From Candidatus Pelagibacter sp. (lineage in GTDB: Bacteria > Pseudomonadota > Alphaproteobacteria > Pelagibacterales > Pelagibacteraceae): a stretch of DNA of 25,071 nucleotides. The stretch lies in the NCBI GenBank assembly GCA_029941985.1, contig JAPYTV010000009.1, positions 1 to 25,071 on the forward strand, in the 5' to 3' direction. A program made the position numbers and the translations under genes. Shown here piece after piece: positions 16,579 to 24,436 of the stretch. Below the pieces are notes generated by a model, which was not told where the DNA came from, ran no database searches, and saw only the letters and a list, made by a program, of their open reading frames with translations. Numbering within the stretch: position 1 is the first letter of the stretch; each line of letters starts with the position of its first letter.

Positions 16579-17540
16579 TTTATATTCCTTATTTTACTTG
16601 AAAAATTAACATCTAATAATTTTTTAAGATCACTAAATATTTTATTATTTTCTGTTCTCAATTCTATTAACTTCCAAGCATACGGTATTAGTTTTAGATA
16701 TTTTTTTTTCTTATCTCTTATGGCTAGTCTCGTGAAAATTCCTATAATTTTTAAATTTCTCAAAACTGATAGTATTTCAAAATCATTTAAAAAAAATTCT
16801 TTATTAATATTTTTTTTATTTAATTTTAAATAATATTTATAAATATTATCTTTAAATTTTTTAGTTGATTTAAATCTAACATCATCAATCAGGGATGCCA
16901 AATCATACGCTCTATTCCCTATTAACGCATCTTGTGTGTCAATAATTGCTAATTGATTTTTATATCTCATTAAATTTGAAACATGAAAATCCCTATGAAC
17001 GAAAATATTATTTTTTAATTTAGTTTTAGATAATAGAAATTTTATCTTTTTTTTAATCAAAATATTAAATTTTAACAATTCATTTTTGTTTACAAATTTT
17101 TTTGCATACCAATCATAAAATAAGTTTGCTTCATTAAGCAATTTCTTATCGCGGTAAATAGGGATTTTATAATTTTTTCCTTTAAAATTTTTAATTTTAT
17201 TTTGTTTTATTTTTTGAATCTTATTGAGTAAATCTATAGATTTCTTATATAGTTTTAGCTTATTGCTTCTTTTTTTTTTTAATAAAGCAAAAACAGTGTC
17301 ATTACCAAAATCTTCAATTTCTATAAAATTTTTTTTATAATTTTCATTAAATAATTTCGGTGCTAAAATTTTGTTTTTAATTAGCAAACTATTTATAGCG
17401 TCATAAATTAATAAATTTTTCTTTTTTTCTTTATTCGTATAAACAATAATTGAGTTTTTTTTATTAGATTTTTTCCTAAAAAAAATTCTAAATGATGCAT
17501 CACCTTTTATTCTTTTTAAATTTTTTTTATCTAATTTCAT
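16575..17540 (-). CDS. amgK: AmgK-like anomeric sugar kinase (aminoglycoside-phosphotransferase fold)
   Basis: A 321-residue kinase with the aminoglycoside-phosphotransferase/choline-kinase fold. The catalytic loop VHRDFHVSNLM (181-191) has the expected Asp184, and IIDTQDALIGNRAYDLASL (199-217) has the metal-binding Asp201. The QDA..G...YDLASL pattern is typical of the AmgK group, which phosphorylates MurNAc/GlcNAc at C1, and murU follows. The protein is unusually rich in Lys, Asn and Ile, and the gene has an 11-T run on the + strand at 17270-17280 within the coding sequence. It overlaps tsaE by 14 bases and murU by 4. Aminoglycoside resistance is not implied. Confidence 0.82.
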   Translation of the reverse strand: MKLDKKNLKRIKGDASFRIFFRKKSNKKNSIIVYTNKEKKKNLLIYDAINSLLIKNKILAPKLFNENYKKNFIEIEDFGNDTVFALLKKKRSNKLKLYKKSIDLLNKIQKIKQNKIKNFKGKNYKIPIYRDKKLLNEANLFYDWYAKKFVNKNELLKFNILIKKKIKFLLSKTKLKNNIFVHRDFHVSNLMRYKNQLAIIDTQDALIGNRAYDLASLIDDVRFKSTKKFKDNIYKYYLKLNKKNINKEFFLNDFEILSVLRNLKIIGIFTRLAIRDKKKKYLKLIPYAWKLIELRTENNKIFSDLKKLLDVNFSSKIRNIK

Positions 17541-18003
17541 TTAATTCTTCTTTACCTAAACCATGAATTGTCAAAAACCTCTTTTCAACACCTTCATCAT
17601 ATTCAAAAATTAAATCAATTGTATTTATAGGTTTTTTTTCAATTCTCTCTGGCCATTCAACTAAAGTTAAAATTTCTTTATAATTTTCTAATAACCCGAT
17701 ATTTTTTGTTTCATTGGTATTTTTTAACCTAAATAAATCATAATGTTGAATTAAAAAATCACCTACATCATATTCATTAACTAAATTAAAAGTAGGACTT
17801 GTAACTTCTGTTAACTTAAGATCTTTTTTTTTTTGAAAATTATTTATCAAATGTCTTATAAATGTTGTTTTCCCAACGCCTATTTCCCCGTGGAAAAAAA
17901 CTATGTCACCCTTTTTTAATATTTTTGAAAATTTTTTAGCTATCTCAGCTGTTTTAACTTCTAAAGAAATTTCTATTTTTCCGCTATTAGTAGCGATATG
18001 CAT
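17527..18003 (-). CDS. tsaE: tRNA threonylcarbamoyladenosine biosynthesis ATPase TsaE
   Basis: A 158-residue P-loop protein of the TsaE (YjeE) family, which works with TsaB and TsaD to make the t6A modification at position 37 of ANN-decoding tRNAs. The Walker A motif GEIGVGKTT follows a short N-terminal helix, then VTSPTFNLVNEY, the family segment in switch I, then HYDLFRL and LVEWPERI, which are strongly diagnostic. The ATG at 18003 overlaps the end of ahcY by 17 bases; the frame extends to a TTG at 18030, which I reject as start because the ATG fits the family length. It lies in the ahcY-tsaE-amgK-murU run and overlaps amgK. Confidence 0.94.
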   Translation of the reverse strand: MHIATNSGKIEISLEVKTAEIAKKFSKILKKGDIVFFHGEIGVGKTTFIRHLINNFQKKKDLKLTEVTSPTFNLVNEYDVGDFLIQHYDLFRLKNTNETKNIGLLENYKEILTLVEWPERIEKKPINTIDLIFEYDEGVEKRFLTIHGLGKEELNEIR

Positions 18004-19273
18004 TAGGTTTAAATGGACCTTCTGTTCCAACGCTTATATAGTCTGCTTGATCCTTTGATAGTTTTGTAAGTTTTGCCCCAACTTTTTTTAAGTGCAACAT
18101 TGCAACTTTTTCATCAAGGGTTTTCGGTAATACATAAACTTTTTTTTCATAATCTTTATAATTATTCCAAAGCTCTATTTGTGCTATTACTTGATTGGTA
18201 AATGATGCGCTCATAACAAAGCTTGGATGACCAGTCGCACATCCTAAGTTAACTAGTCTTCCTTCGGCTAAAAGAATAATTCTTTTACCTCTAGTTAATT
18301 CTATTTCATGAACTTGAGGTTTAACTTCTGTCCATTTATAATTTTTTAATGCGTCCACTTGAATTTCATTATCAAAGTGACCTATATTACATAATATTGC
18401 TCTATCTTTCATATTTCTCATATGATCTGCGGTAACAATATCTTTATTTCCTGTTGCAGTTACAACTATATCTGCTTTACTAATTGCTTCATCCATTAAA
18501 ACTACTTCATAACCTTCCATAGCTGCTTGCAGAGCACAAATTGGATCTGCCTCAGTAACCATAACTCTTGCACCACTCTGTCTTAATGATGCAGCACTCC
18601 CTTTTCCAACGTCTCCAAAACCAGCAACTATTGCAACCTTGCCTGACATCATGACATCTGTTGCTCTTCTAATTCCATCAACTAAACTTTCTCTACATCC
18701 ATATAAATTATCAAATTTTGATTTTGTAACTGAATCATTAACATTAATTGCTGGAATCATTAAAGATTTATCTTTTTCCATTTTATTTAATGCTTTAATT
18801 CCTGTTGTTGTTTCTTCTGAAACCCCCTTAACATCTTTTAATAATTCTTTGTAATCTTTATGCATGATTGCTGTTAAGTCACCACCATCATCCAATAACA
18901 TGTTTGCTTTCCAATCTTTTTTTCCCTCAATTGTTTGTTTTATACACCACAAATATTCTTCTTCTGTCTCACCCTTCCAGGCAAAAACAGGTATACCAGC
19001 TTTAGCTATTGCAGCTGCCGCATGGTCTTGTGTTGAAAAAATATTACAAGACGCCCATCTAACTTCAGCACCAAGATCTACTAAAGTTTCAATTAAAACT
19101 GCAGTTTGAATTGTCATGTGAAGGCATCCTAAAATTTTTGCTCCCTTTAAAGGTGCTTTTTGAGCATACTCTTCTCTTAATGCCATTAACCCAGGCATTT
19201 CACTTTCGGCTATAGCAATCTCTTTTCTACCAAAATCTGCTTGTGATATATCTTTTACTTTATAATCTTCCAT
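17987..19273 (-). CDS. ahcY: adenosylhomocysteinase (S-adenosylhomocysteine hydrolase)
   Basis: A 428-residue NAD-dependent enzyme that reversibly splits S-adenosylhomocysteine to adenosine and homocysteine, relieving product inhibition of methyltransferases. Characteristic parts are YKVKDISQADFGRKEI at the start, LHMTIQTAVLIETL, STQDHAAAAIA, LDDGGDLT, the SEETTTG and NDSVTKSKFDN catalytic segments, the NAD-binding GFGDVGKG, and the C-terminal KPNAYRY that reaches the neighbouring subunit. The length is close to the roughly 430-residue form, without the extra insert of some longer bacterial homologues. The ATG at 19273 matches the family start (MEDYKVKDIS); a TTG 18 bases upstream is rejected. 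It follows the kinase gene by 44 bases and overlaps tsaE. Confidence 0.97.
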   Translation of the reverse strand: MEDYKVKDISQADFGRKEIAIAESEMPGLMALREEYAQKAPLKGAKILGCLHMTIQTAVLIETLVDLGAEVRWASCNIFSTQDHAAAAIAKAGIPVFAWKGETEEEYLWCIKQTIEGKKDWKANMLLDDGGDLTAIMHKDYKELLKDVKGVSEETTTGIKALNKMEKDKSLMIPAINVNDSVTKSKFDNLYGCRESLVDGIRRATDVMMSGKVAIVAGFGDVGKGSAASLRQSGARVMVTEADPICALQAAMEGYEVVLMDEAISKADIVVTATGNKDIVTADHMRNMKDRAILCNIGHFDNEIQVDALKNYKWTEVKPQVHEIELTRGKRIILLAEGRLVNLGCATGHPSFVMSASFTNQVIAQIELWNNYKDYEKKVYVLPKTLDEKVAMLHLKKVGAKLTKLSKDQADYISVGTEGPFKPNAYRY

Positions 19274-19303
19274 TGCCGGCGTTTCTAACAATAATAACTC
19301 AAT

Positions 19304-19320
19304 TAATCAACTTTTGATTA
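19304..19320. repeat. perfect inverted repeat at the kinase stop / ahcY leader
   Basis: TAATCAA at 19304-19310 and its exact complement TTGATTA at 19314-19320 are separated by CTT. The repeat covers the stop codon of the kinase gene and lies 30 bases upstream of the ahcY start. It could be an operator, a weak transcript hairpin between the two genes, or chance in AT-rich DNA. No T-run typical of a terminator follows immediately. Confidence 0.4.
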
Positions 19321-20856
19321 AATTTTAGGAAAAATAATTTCAACATTTGCTCCCTTTTGTTCTCTGTTATTGGATGCACTAATTGTTGCACCATGAAGGT
19401 CTACAAGATTTTTCACAATATTTAATCCCAAACCAGAGTGTTCCCCAAATTTATCGGGTCTGTTACTATAAAATCTACTAAAAATTTTATCAGTATTTTT
19501 TTCTTTAAAACCCCTCCCCTGATCCATAACCTTAAGAAAAGTTTTTTTTTCACTGTCTTTAAAAATTTCAACTAAAATTTCTTGATTATCGTTACTAAAA
19601 GAAATTGAATTATCTAATAGATTAGCAATAATTTGTTCTATTCTATTCTCTATTCCATTAATTAAATATTCTTCTAAATTTTTATTATCAATAAGTTTTA
19701 TTTTAATTCCTCTTTTAGCTTCATAAATATTATTAAAATCATCAACTACAGATTTAGCTATTAATTTTAAATTTATTTTTCTCATTTTTTCTTTACTTAA
19801 AGCAACTTCATCTTTTAACATTTGTGAATAGTCAGTAATTAATCTTTCTATTCTTTGAACGTCGTGATTAAGAATACCAATTAATTTACTCCTTTGTGCT
19901 GGTTCTTCTGTTTCATGTAGTATCTCTGAAGCACTTTTTAATGAGGTTAAAGGATTACGAATTTCATGAACTAAATCTGTAGAAAAGTTTTCTGCATGAG
20001 AAATTCTTTTTTGAAGTTCATATGTCATATCATCTAATGAAGTGGCTAAAACACCCAACTCATCATTTCTGCTTTTAAGTTCATTAATATTTGTTTTTTT
20101 CCTACTTTTTTCTTTTATTATTTTTGTATATATAACTAAGTTTTTTATTGGCTTTAAAAAATATCTATTTAAAACAAAAGAAAATATAAAAATAACTATC
20201 GCAACAACAAATGCAGTTCTTAATATAAAACTTTTTCTTTCATCAATTGCAGATCTTATATCATTTGCATTTTCTGAAATTGCCAAGTATCCAATATTTT
20301 TTCCTTCAAATGTTACATTTTTAATTGTTGTTAATAAAAACTGCTCATAATTTTCCTGAGTAAAAGTATAGGGCTTTCCAAAATTTTTTGACCATGAATA
20401 ATGAGATAAAATATCTTTTAATGAAATTGTTTTCTCTTTATTTAGATTTTTTGATTCAGTTATTTTTTTACTAGTTTTTTCGTTTAAAATTTCTAACTGA
20501 ACTATATCTAGTCTTTTAGAAAATGATCTAGGGTCTAGATCTAATGTATCAGTGTCACCAACTAAATTAAATTGATTATCAAATAAAATTACCCTATCTA
20601 AATTTTGAAACAAGAATCTTGTTGAAAACAAAAATCTTCTTATATCTTCTTCTTCAAACTTTATCTTCAGTCTTAAAATATGATCAATTGTATTATCTAT
20701 TATCTTAATATGATTAGCTGTTTTTTTTTGAATTAAATTTGGTTTAACATTTTTTATATAGAGTACTGTAAAACTCCCAAGAATGATGAAAATTATTAAA
20801 TTTATAAATAAAAATTTTTTTAATATAGATAAACTTTTTAATAAATTATTGAACAT
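19318..20856 (-). CDS. chvG: ChvG-type sensor histidine kinase
   Basis: A 512-residue membrane sensor kinase. Two membrane segments (about 13-34 and 209-229) flank a periplasmic domain of about 175 residues, followed by HAMP (about 230-285), a dimerisation domain with the phosphorylated His297 in DLVHEIRNPLTSLK, and an ATPase domain with N box IIANLLDNS (409-417), DQGRGF (445-450) and HSGLGLNI (473-480). Length, extracytoplasmic sensor and pairing with an OmpR-type regulator fit the alphaproteobacterial ChvG/ExoS/BvrS group, which monitors envelope and acid stress. The gene overlaps the regulator stop by one base (TAATG). Assignment to ChvG rather than another EnvZ-like kinase also uses the neighbouring ahcY; it is likely but not proved by sequence alone. 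Confidence 0.85.
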   Translation of the reverse strand: MFNNLLKSLSILKKFLFINLIIFIILGSFTVLYIKNVKPNLIQKKTANHIKIIDNTIDHILRLKIKFEEEDIRRFLFSTRFLFQNLDRVILFDNQFNLVGDTDTLDLDPRSFSKRLDIVQLEILNEKTSKKITESKNLNKEKTISLKDILSHYSWSKNFGKPYTFTQENYEQFLLTTIKNVTFEGKNIGYLAISENANDIRSAIDERKSFILRTAFVVAIVIFIFSFVLNRYFLKPIKNLVIYTKIIKEKSRKKTNINELKSRNDELGVLATSLDDMTYELQKRISHAENFSTDLVHEIRNPLTSLKSASEILHETEEPAQRSKLIGILNHDVQRIERLITDYSQMLKDEVALSKEKMRKINLKLIAKSVVDDFNNIYEAKRGIKIKLIDNKNLEEYLINGIENRIEQIIANLLDNSISFSNDNQEILVEIFKDSEKKTFLKVMDQGRGFKEKNTDKIFSRFYSNRPDKFGEHSGLGLNIVKNLVDLHGATISASNNREQKGANVEIIFPKI

Positions 20857-21560
20857 TAACTAACGTTCCATCTATATCCACTACCATATCTGGTTTCTAT
20901 TGCCGAAAAATCAGGGTCAACTTTTTTAAATTTTTTTCTTATTCTTTTTACATGACTGTCAATAGTTCTATCTTCAATATCCGTATCTTCTCTATATGCA
21001 ATATCCATCAATTGAGCTCTTTCTTTTATTATGCCGGGTCTTTTAGCTAATTCTTTTACTATTAAAAATTCTGTAGTTGTTAGTTTATCTGGTAATTGCT
21101 TACCATCCCATTCACATTCTAATTGTGAGGAATCAAGTTTAAGTTTTCCATGTGAAATTATGTTTTTTGCGTCTTCAATATTATTAATATCTTTTTTTCT
21201 TAATTGAACTCTAATTCTTTCAATTAAAACTTTTATTGAAAATCCTCCAGATTTTTTTACAAAATCATCTGCTCCTAGCTTTAGACCTAATAATTCATCA
21301 ATTTCATCATCTTTGGAAGTTAAAAAAATAACAGGTAAGGATGTTTTTTTTCTTAATTTCTTTAAAAGTTCTTCTCCATCCATTTTGGGCATTTTAATAT
21401 CAATAACTGCTAAATCTGGTGGCGATCTTGTAAGACCAATTAATGCACTTTCTCCATCTAAATATGTTTGAACTTTAAAACCTTCTTTTTCTAGAGCAAT
21501 ACTTATGCTTGTAAGTATATTTCTATCGTCGTCTATTAATGCGATTGTTTGTGTGTGCAT
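20856..21560 (-). CDS. chvI: ChvI-type OmpR-family response regulator
   Basis: A 234-residue regulator. The receiver (about 1-120) has the acidic pair near Asp10-Asp11, phospho-acceptor Asp54 in VIDIKMPKMDGEELL and Thr/Ser in FLTSKDDE. The C-terminal winged helix (about 135-234) has TTTEFLIVKELAKRPG, RTIDSHVKRIRKKF and ETRYGSGYRW, standard for the OmpR/PhoB DNA-binding domain. The usual K-P-F after the fifth beta strand reads DFVKKSGGFSIK here: the Pro is replaced and two residues appear inserted. It is transcribed before the kinase with a one-base overlap, and lies 50 bases downstream of polA with a candidate promoter in between. Confidence 0.88.
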   Translation of the reverse strand: MHTQTIALIDDDRNILTSISIALEKEGFKVQTYLDGESALIGLTRSPPDLAVIDIKMPKMDGEELLKKLRKKTSLPVIFLTSKDDEIDELLGLKLGADDFVKKSGGFSIKVLIERIRVQLRKKDINNIEDAKNIISHGKLKLDSSQLECEWDGKQLPDKLTTTEFLIVKELAKRPGIIKERAQLMDIAYREDTDIEDRTIDSHVKRIRKKFKKVDPDFSAIETRYGSGYRWNVS

Positions 21561-21610
21561 GTATTACTTTAAAAGTACTAAATTGTTCTAATTTGGGCAA
21601 TCCTAATTTA
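21561..21610 (-). promoter_or_regulatory. chvI upstream region with a 13-base palindrome
   Basis: The 50-base gap between polA and chvI holds, in the direction of chvI, TTGCCC as a possible -35 and TACTTT 17 bases later as a weak -10. TACTTT at 21565-21570 and AAAGTA at 21572-21577 form a perfect inverted repeat around one base, overlapping the proposed -10. This might be an operator, for example for autoregulation. Both calls are tentative. Confidence 0.35.
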
Positions 21611-24385
21611 TTAATGAAGAATGCCCCAATTATCACCTGTATTTACATCAACAGTTAATTGTGTGGAAAATGAATGTAAATCACTTTTGGTGACACTAGA
21701 CATTTCATTCTTAATTATTTCCGTCATGACTTTAACCTCTTTTTCAGGAACTTCAAAAATTAATTCATCATGAATTTGAAGTAAAATTTTTGATTTATTA
21801 TCTTTTAAGCTTTTAAGTTTTTTATCTAATCTAATCATAGCTAGTCTCATTATTTCTGATGCAGAGCCTTGAATTGGAGCATTTATAGCGGCACGTTCTT
21901 GAAAATTTCTAACATTAAAATTTTTATCATTTATTCCATTAAAATGAGAGCGTCTTCCAAAAATATTATTGACATAACCACTTTTTCTACAAAATTTAAT
22001 AGTACTATCCATATAGATTTTTATTTCTGGAAATTTAAAAAAATAAGCATTTAAAAATTCTTCTGCCTCATGATTTGAAACATTAATTTGTTTTGCAAGT
22101 CCATATTGAGAAATTCCATAAATTATTCCAAAATTTATTGCCTTAGCTTTTCTTCTCATATCTTGATCAACTTTTTTAATATCAATATTAAATACCTGGC
22201 TTGCAGTTAATGAATGAATATCTTCATTATTTTTAAATGCTTTTTTTAATTCTTTAACATCTGCTAAATCTGCTAAAATTCTCATTTCTATTTGATTGTA
22301 GTCAGCTGAAATTAAAGTGAATCCTTTTTCGGCTATAAAAGCTTTTCGTATATCTTTTCCATCTTCTGTTTTAATTGGAATATTTTGTAAGTTTGGATCA
22401 CTTGATGCCAATCTTCCAGTAGTGGTAGCAGCTAACAAGAAAGAAGTGTGAACTCTTTTGGTATTTGGGTTTATATGTTCTGGAAGAGAATCAGAGTAAG
22501 TATTTTTAAGTTTAGAAACTTGACGCCAATCTAAAATTAACTTTGGAAATTCATGACCTTTAAACGCTAAGTCTTCAAGAACGCTTGCACTTGTTGCAAA
22601 ACTTCCCTTTCTAGTTTTTTTTAAAACTGCAATCTTTAGCTCATTATACATTATTTCACCCAATTGTTTCGGTGAAGCTATATTAAATTCTTTTTTCGAA
22701 ATCTTAAAAATTTCTTTTTTTAATTTTTTAATTTTTTTTTCAAACTTTTCAGATAATACTTTTAAAGATTTGTTATCAATTTTAATACCTTCAATTTCCA
22801 TAAATGCTAATATTTTAATTAATGGTTTTTCAAAGATTTCATAAATATTTGTTAATTTTTCTAATTTAAGGTTTTTAATAAAAATTTTATATAATCTGTA
22901 GGTGATGTCAGCATCTTCTGCTGCATACTCCATCGCCTTATTAAGCTCAACATTACTAAAGTTTATTTCCTTTTTTCCTGTGCCTACTATTTCTTTGAAA
23001 GAAATTGTTTTATGTCCAAGGTGAATTTCTGATAATGTATCCATATTGTGACGATTTTTACCTGCATCAAGCACGTAAGACATCAGCATTGTATCTTCCA
23101 TTGAAGACATGTTTATTCCCTGCTTATAAAGAACAATAAAGTCAAACTTAATATTTTGTCCAATTTTTTTTACACTTTTATCTTCAAGGAGAGGCTTTAA
23201 TTTTTTTATAATTATTTCTTTTTTTAGGCATCCCTTTGACTTATGCCCTATTGGAATGTAGCAAGCTTTTCCAATTTTAGTGCTTAAAGAAATGCCAACC
23301 AAGTCTGCTTGGTGTGCATCTAAAGAGCTAGTTTCAGTATCAACTGCTAGTTCTCCAGCTTCTTCTGCTTCTTCAATCCAATCGTCAATTTGTTTTTCAT
23401 CAGTAATTAAATGATAATCTTTTTTACTTATTATTTTTTGTTTTTCCTTAGGTTCTTTATCAGTCTTGTTAACTTCTAGTGCAGGTTCTCCATATGTTGA
23501 AATAACTGAACTAAGTAGTCTATTAAATTCCATCTCTCTTAAAAACTTATATAACTTGTCCTTATCAATCTCCTTTAATTGAAACTCTTCTATTTCTCTA
23601 TTGACTGGTGTATCTTTTTTTAATGTAACTAATTTTTTGCTAATAATTGCTTTATCTTTATTTTCTAGAAGTGTTTCTCTTCTTTTATTTTGTTTTATAT
23701 CTTGTGCATTATCTAATAATTTTTCTAAAGTTCCATATTTGTTAATTAACTCAGCTGCTGTTTTAACTCCTATACCAGGTACACCAGGGACATTATCACT
23801 GCTATCACCAGCTAATGATTGAACATCAATTACTTTTTTTGATTCCACTCCAAATTTATTAATTATATCTTCTGGAGTTATAAATTTATTTTTCATTGGA
23901 TCAAATAATCGAACATCTTTTTTATAAAGTTGCATCAAATCTTTATCGGAAGACACTATTGTAACCTTTGCTCCCTTTGCTAAAATTTGCTCAGCATAGG
24001 TTGCTATTAAATCGTCCGCTTCATAGTTGGGAAGATCAACCGCTGGCAAATTAAAAGCAACTACAGACTTTCTAATGTATTCAAATTGTGGAGCTAAATC
24101 ATCAGGTGCTTCAGATCTATTAGCTTTATAATCTGTATAAATTTCATTCCTAAAAGTTTTTCTGGCTGAATCAAAAATTACAGCAAAGTGAGTAGGCTTT
24201 TGTAAGTTTTCATTAGATTTTGAATCTTCTAATAACTTAAATAACATACTGCAGAAACCACTAACAGCACCAGTTGGAAGTCCATCACTTTTCCTGGTTA
24301 ATGGTGGTAAAGCATAATAAGCTCTAAAAATATAACCTGACCCATCTATTAAATAAAAATGGTCAGTTTTTTTTATTTTATCCAT
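21611..24385 (-). CDS. polA: DNA polymerase I
   Basis: A full-length 924-residue DNA polymerase I for Okazaki-fragment maturation and repair synthesis. The N-terminal 5'-3' exonuclease (about 1-300) shows YKANRSEAPDDL, EADDLIATYA and GDSSDNVPGVPGIG. The 3'-5' proofreading domain (about 320-515) looks active: Asp349/Glu351 in VDTETSSLD, Asp415 in QNIKFDF and Asp491 in AAEDAD. The polymerase domain has motif A SADYNQIEMR (Asp695), the O-helix RRKAKAINFGIIYG with Phe752, equivalent to E. coli Phe762, and motif C QIHDELIF (Asp873). All three activities are therefore expected. It is transcribed leftward from a good promoter just upstream and is divergent from an ABC transporter gene. Confidence 0.97.
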   Translation of the reverse strand: MDKIKKTDHFYLIDGSGYIFRAYYALPPLTRKSDGLPTGAVSGFCSMLFKLLEDSKSNENLQKPTHFAVIFDSARKTFRNEIYTDYKANRSEAPDDLAPQFEYIRKSVVAFNLPAVDLPNYEADDLIATYAEQILAKGAKVTIVSSDKDLMQLYKKDVRLFDPMKNKFITPEDIINKFGVESKKVIDVQSLAGDSSDNVPGVPGIGVKTAAELINKYGTLEKLLDNAQDIKQNKRRETLLENKDKAIISKKLVTLKKDTPVNREIEEFQLKEIDKDKLYKFLREMEFNRLLSSVISTYGEPALEVNKTDKEPKEKQKIISKKDYHLITDEKQIDDWIEEAEEAGELAVDTETSSLDAHQADLVGISLSTKIGKACYIPIGHKSKGCLKKEIIIKKLKPLLEDKSVKKIGQNIKFDFIVLYKQGINMSSMEDTMLMSYVLDAGKNRHNMDTLSEIHLGHKTISFKEIVGTGKKEINFSNVELNKAMEYAAEDADITYRLYKIFIKNLKLEKLTNIYEIFEKPLIKILAFMEIEGIKIDNKSLKVLSEKFEKKIKKLKKEIFKISKKEFNIASPKQLGEIMYNELKIAVLKKTRKGSFATSASVLEDLAFKGHEFPKLILDWRQVSKLKNTYSDSLPEHINPNTKRVHTSFLLAATTTGRLASSDPNLQNIPIKTEDGKDIRKAFIAEKGFTLISADYNQIEMRILADLADVKELKKAFKNNEDIHSLTASQVFNIDIKKVDQDMRRKAKAINFGIIYGISQYGLAKQINVSNHEAEEFLNAYFFKFPEIKIYMDSTIKFCRKSGYVNNIFGRRSHFNGINDKNFNVRNFQERAAINAPIQGSASEIMRLAMIRLDKKLKSLKDNKSKILLQIHDELIFEVPEKEVKVMTEIIKNEMSSVTKSDLHSFSTQLTVDVNTGDNWGILH

Positions 24386-24394
24386 TTAAATAAT

Positions 24395-24423
24395 ATTATC
24401 TTAATTATTTTAAATATTGTAAA
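24395..24423 (-). promoter_or_regulatory. sigma-70-type promoter for polA
   Basis: On the - strand TTTACA (24418-24423) and GATAAT (24395-24400) are separated by exactly 17 bases, each one mismatch from the consensus hexamers. Transcription would begin near 24388, only about 3 bases before the polA ATG at 24385, so the mRNA would be leaderless or nearly so. No Shine-Dalgarno is seen. The AT-rich background makes chance matches possible. Confidence 0.5.
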
Positions 24424-24436
24424 TGTATTAACGTCT

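Noticed and set aside
16575..17540. Aminoglycoside resistance enzyme
   Set aside because: The fold is shared with aminoglycoside phosphotransferases, but the QDA..G..YDLASL pattern and adjacency to murU fit a sugar kinase of wall recycling.
17987..18030. Longer TsaE from a TTG start at 18030
   Set aside because: The ATG at 18003 gives a normal family length. The extra nine residues do not resemble TsaE and would deepen the overlap with ahcY.
18639..19109. Two open frames antisense to ahcY on the + strand
   Set aside because: They mirror the conserved ahcY coding sequence, have no recognisable domain and no promoter or ribosome site; they are by-products of the real gene.
19274..19317. Possible SAH or SAM riboswitch upstream of ahcY
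   Set aside because: The gap to the kinase stop is only 44 bases and shows no GC-rich paired structure; only a short AT-rich inverted repeat is present.
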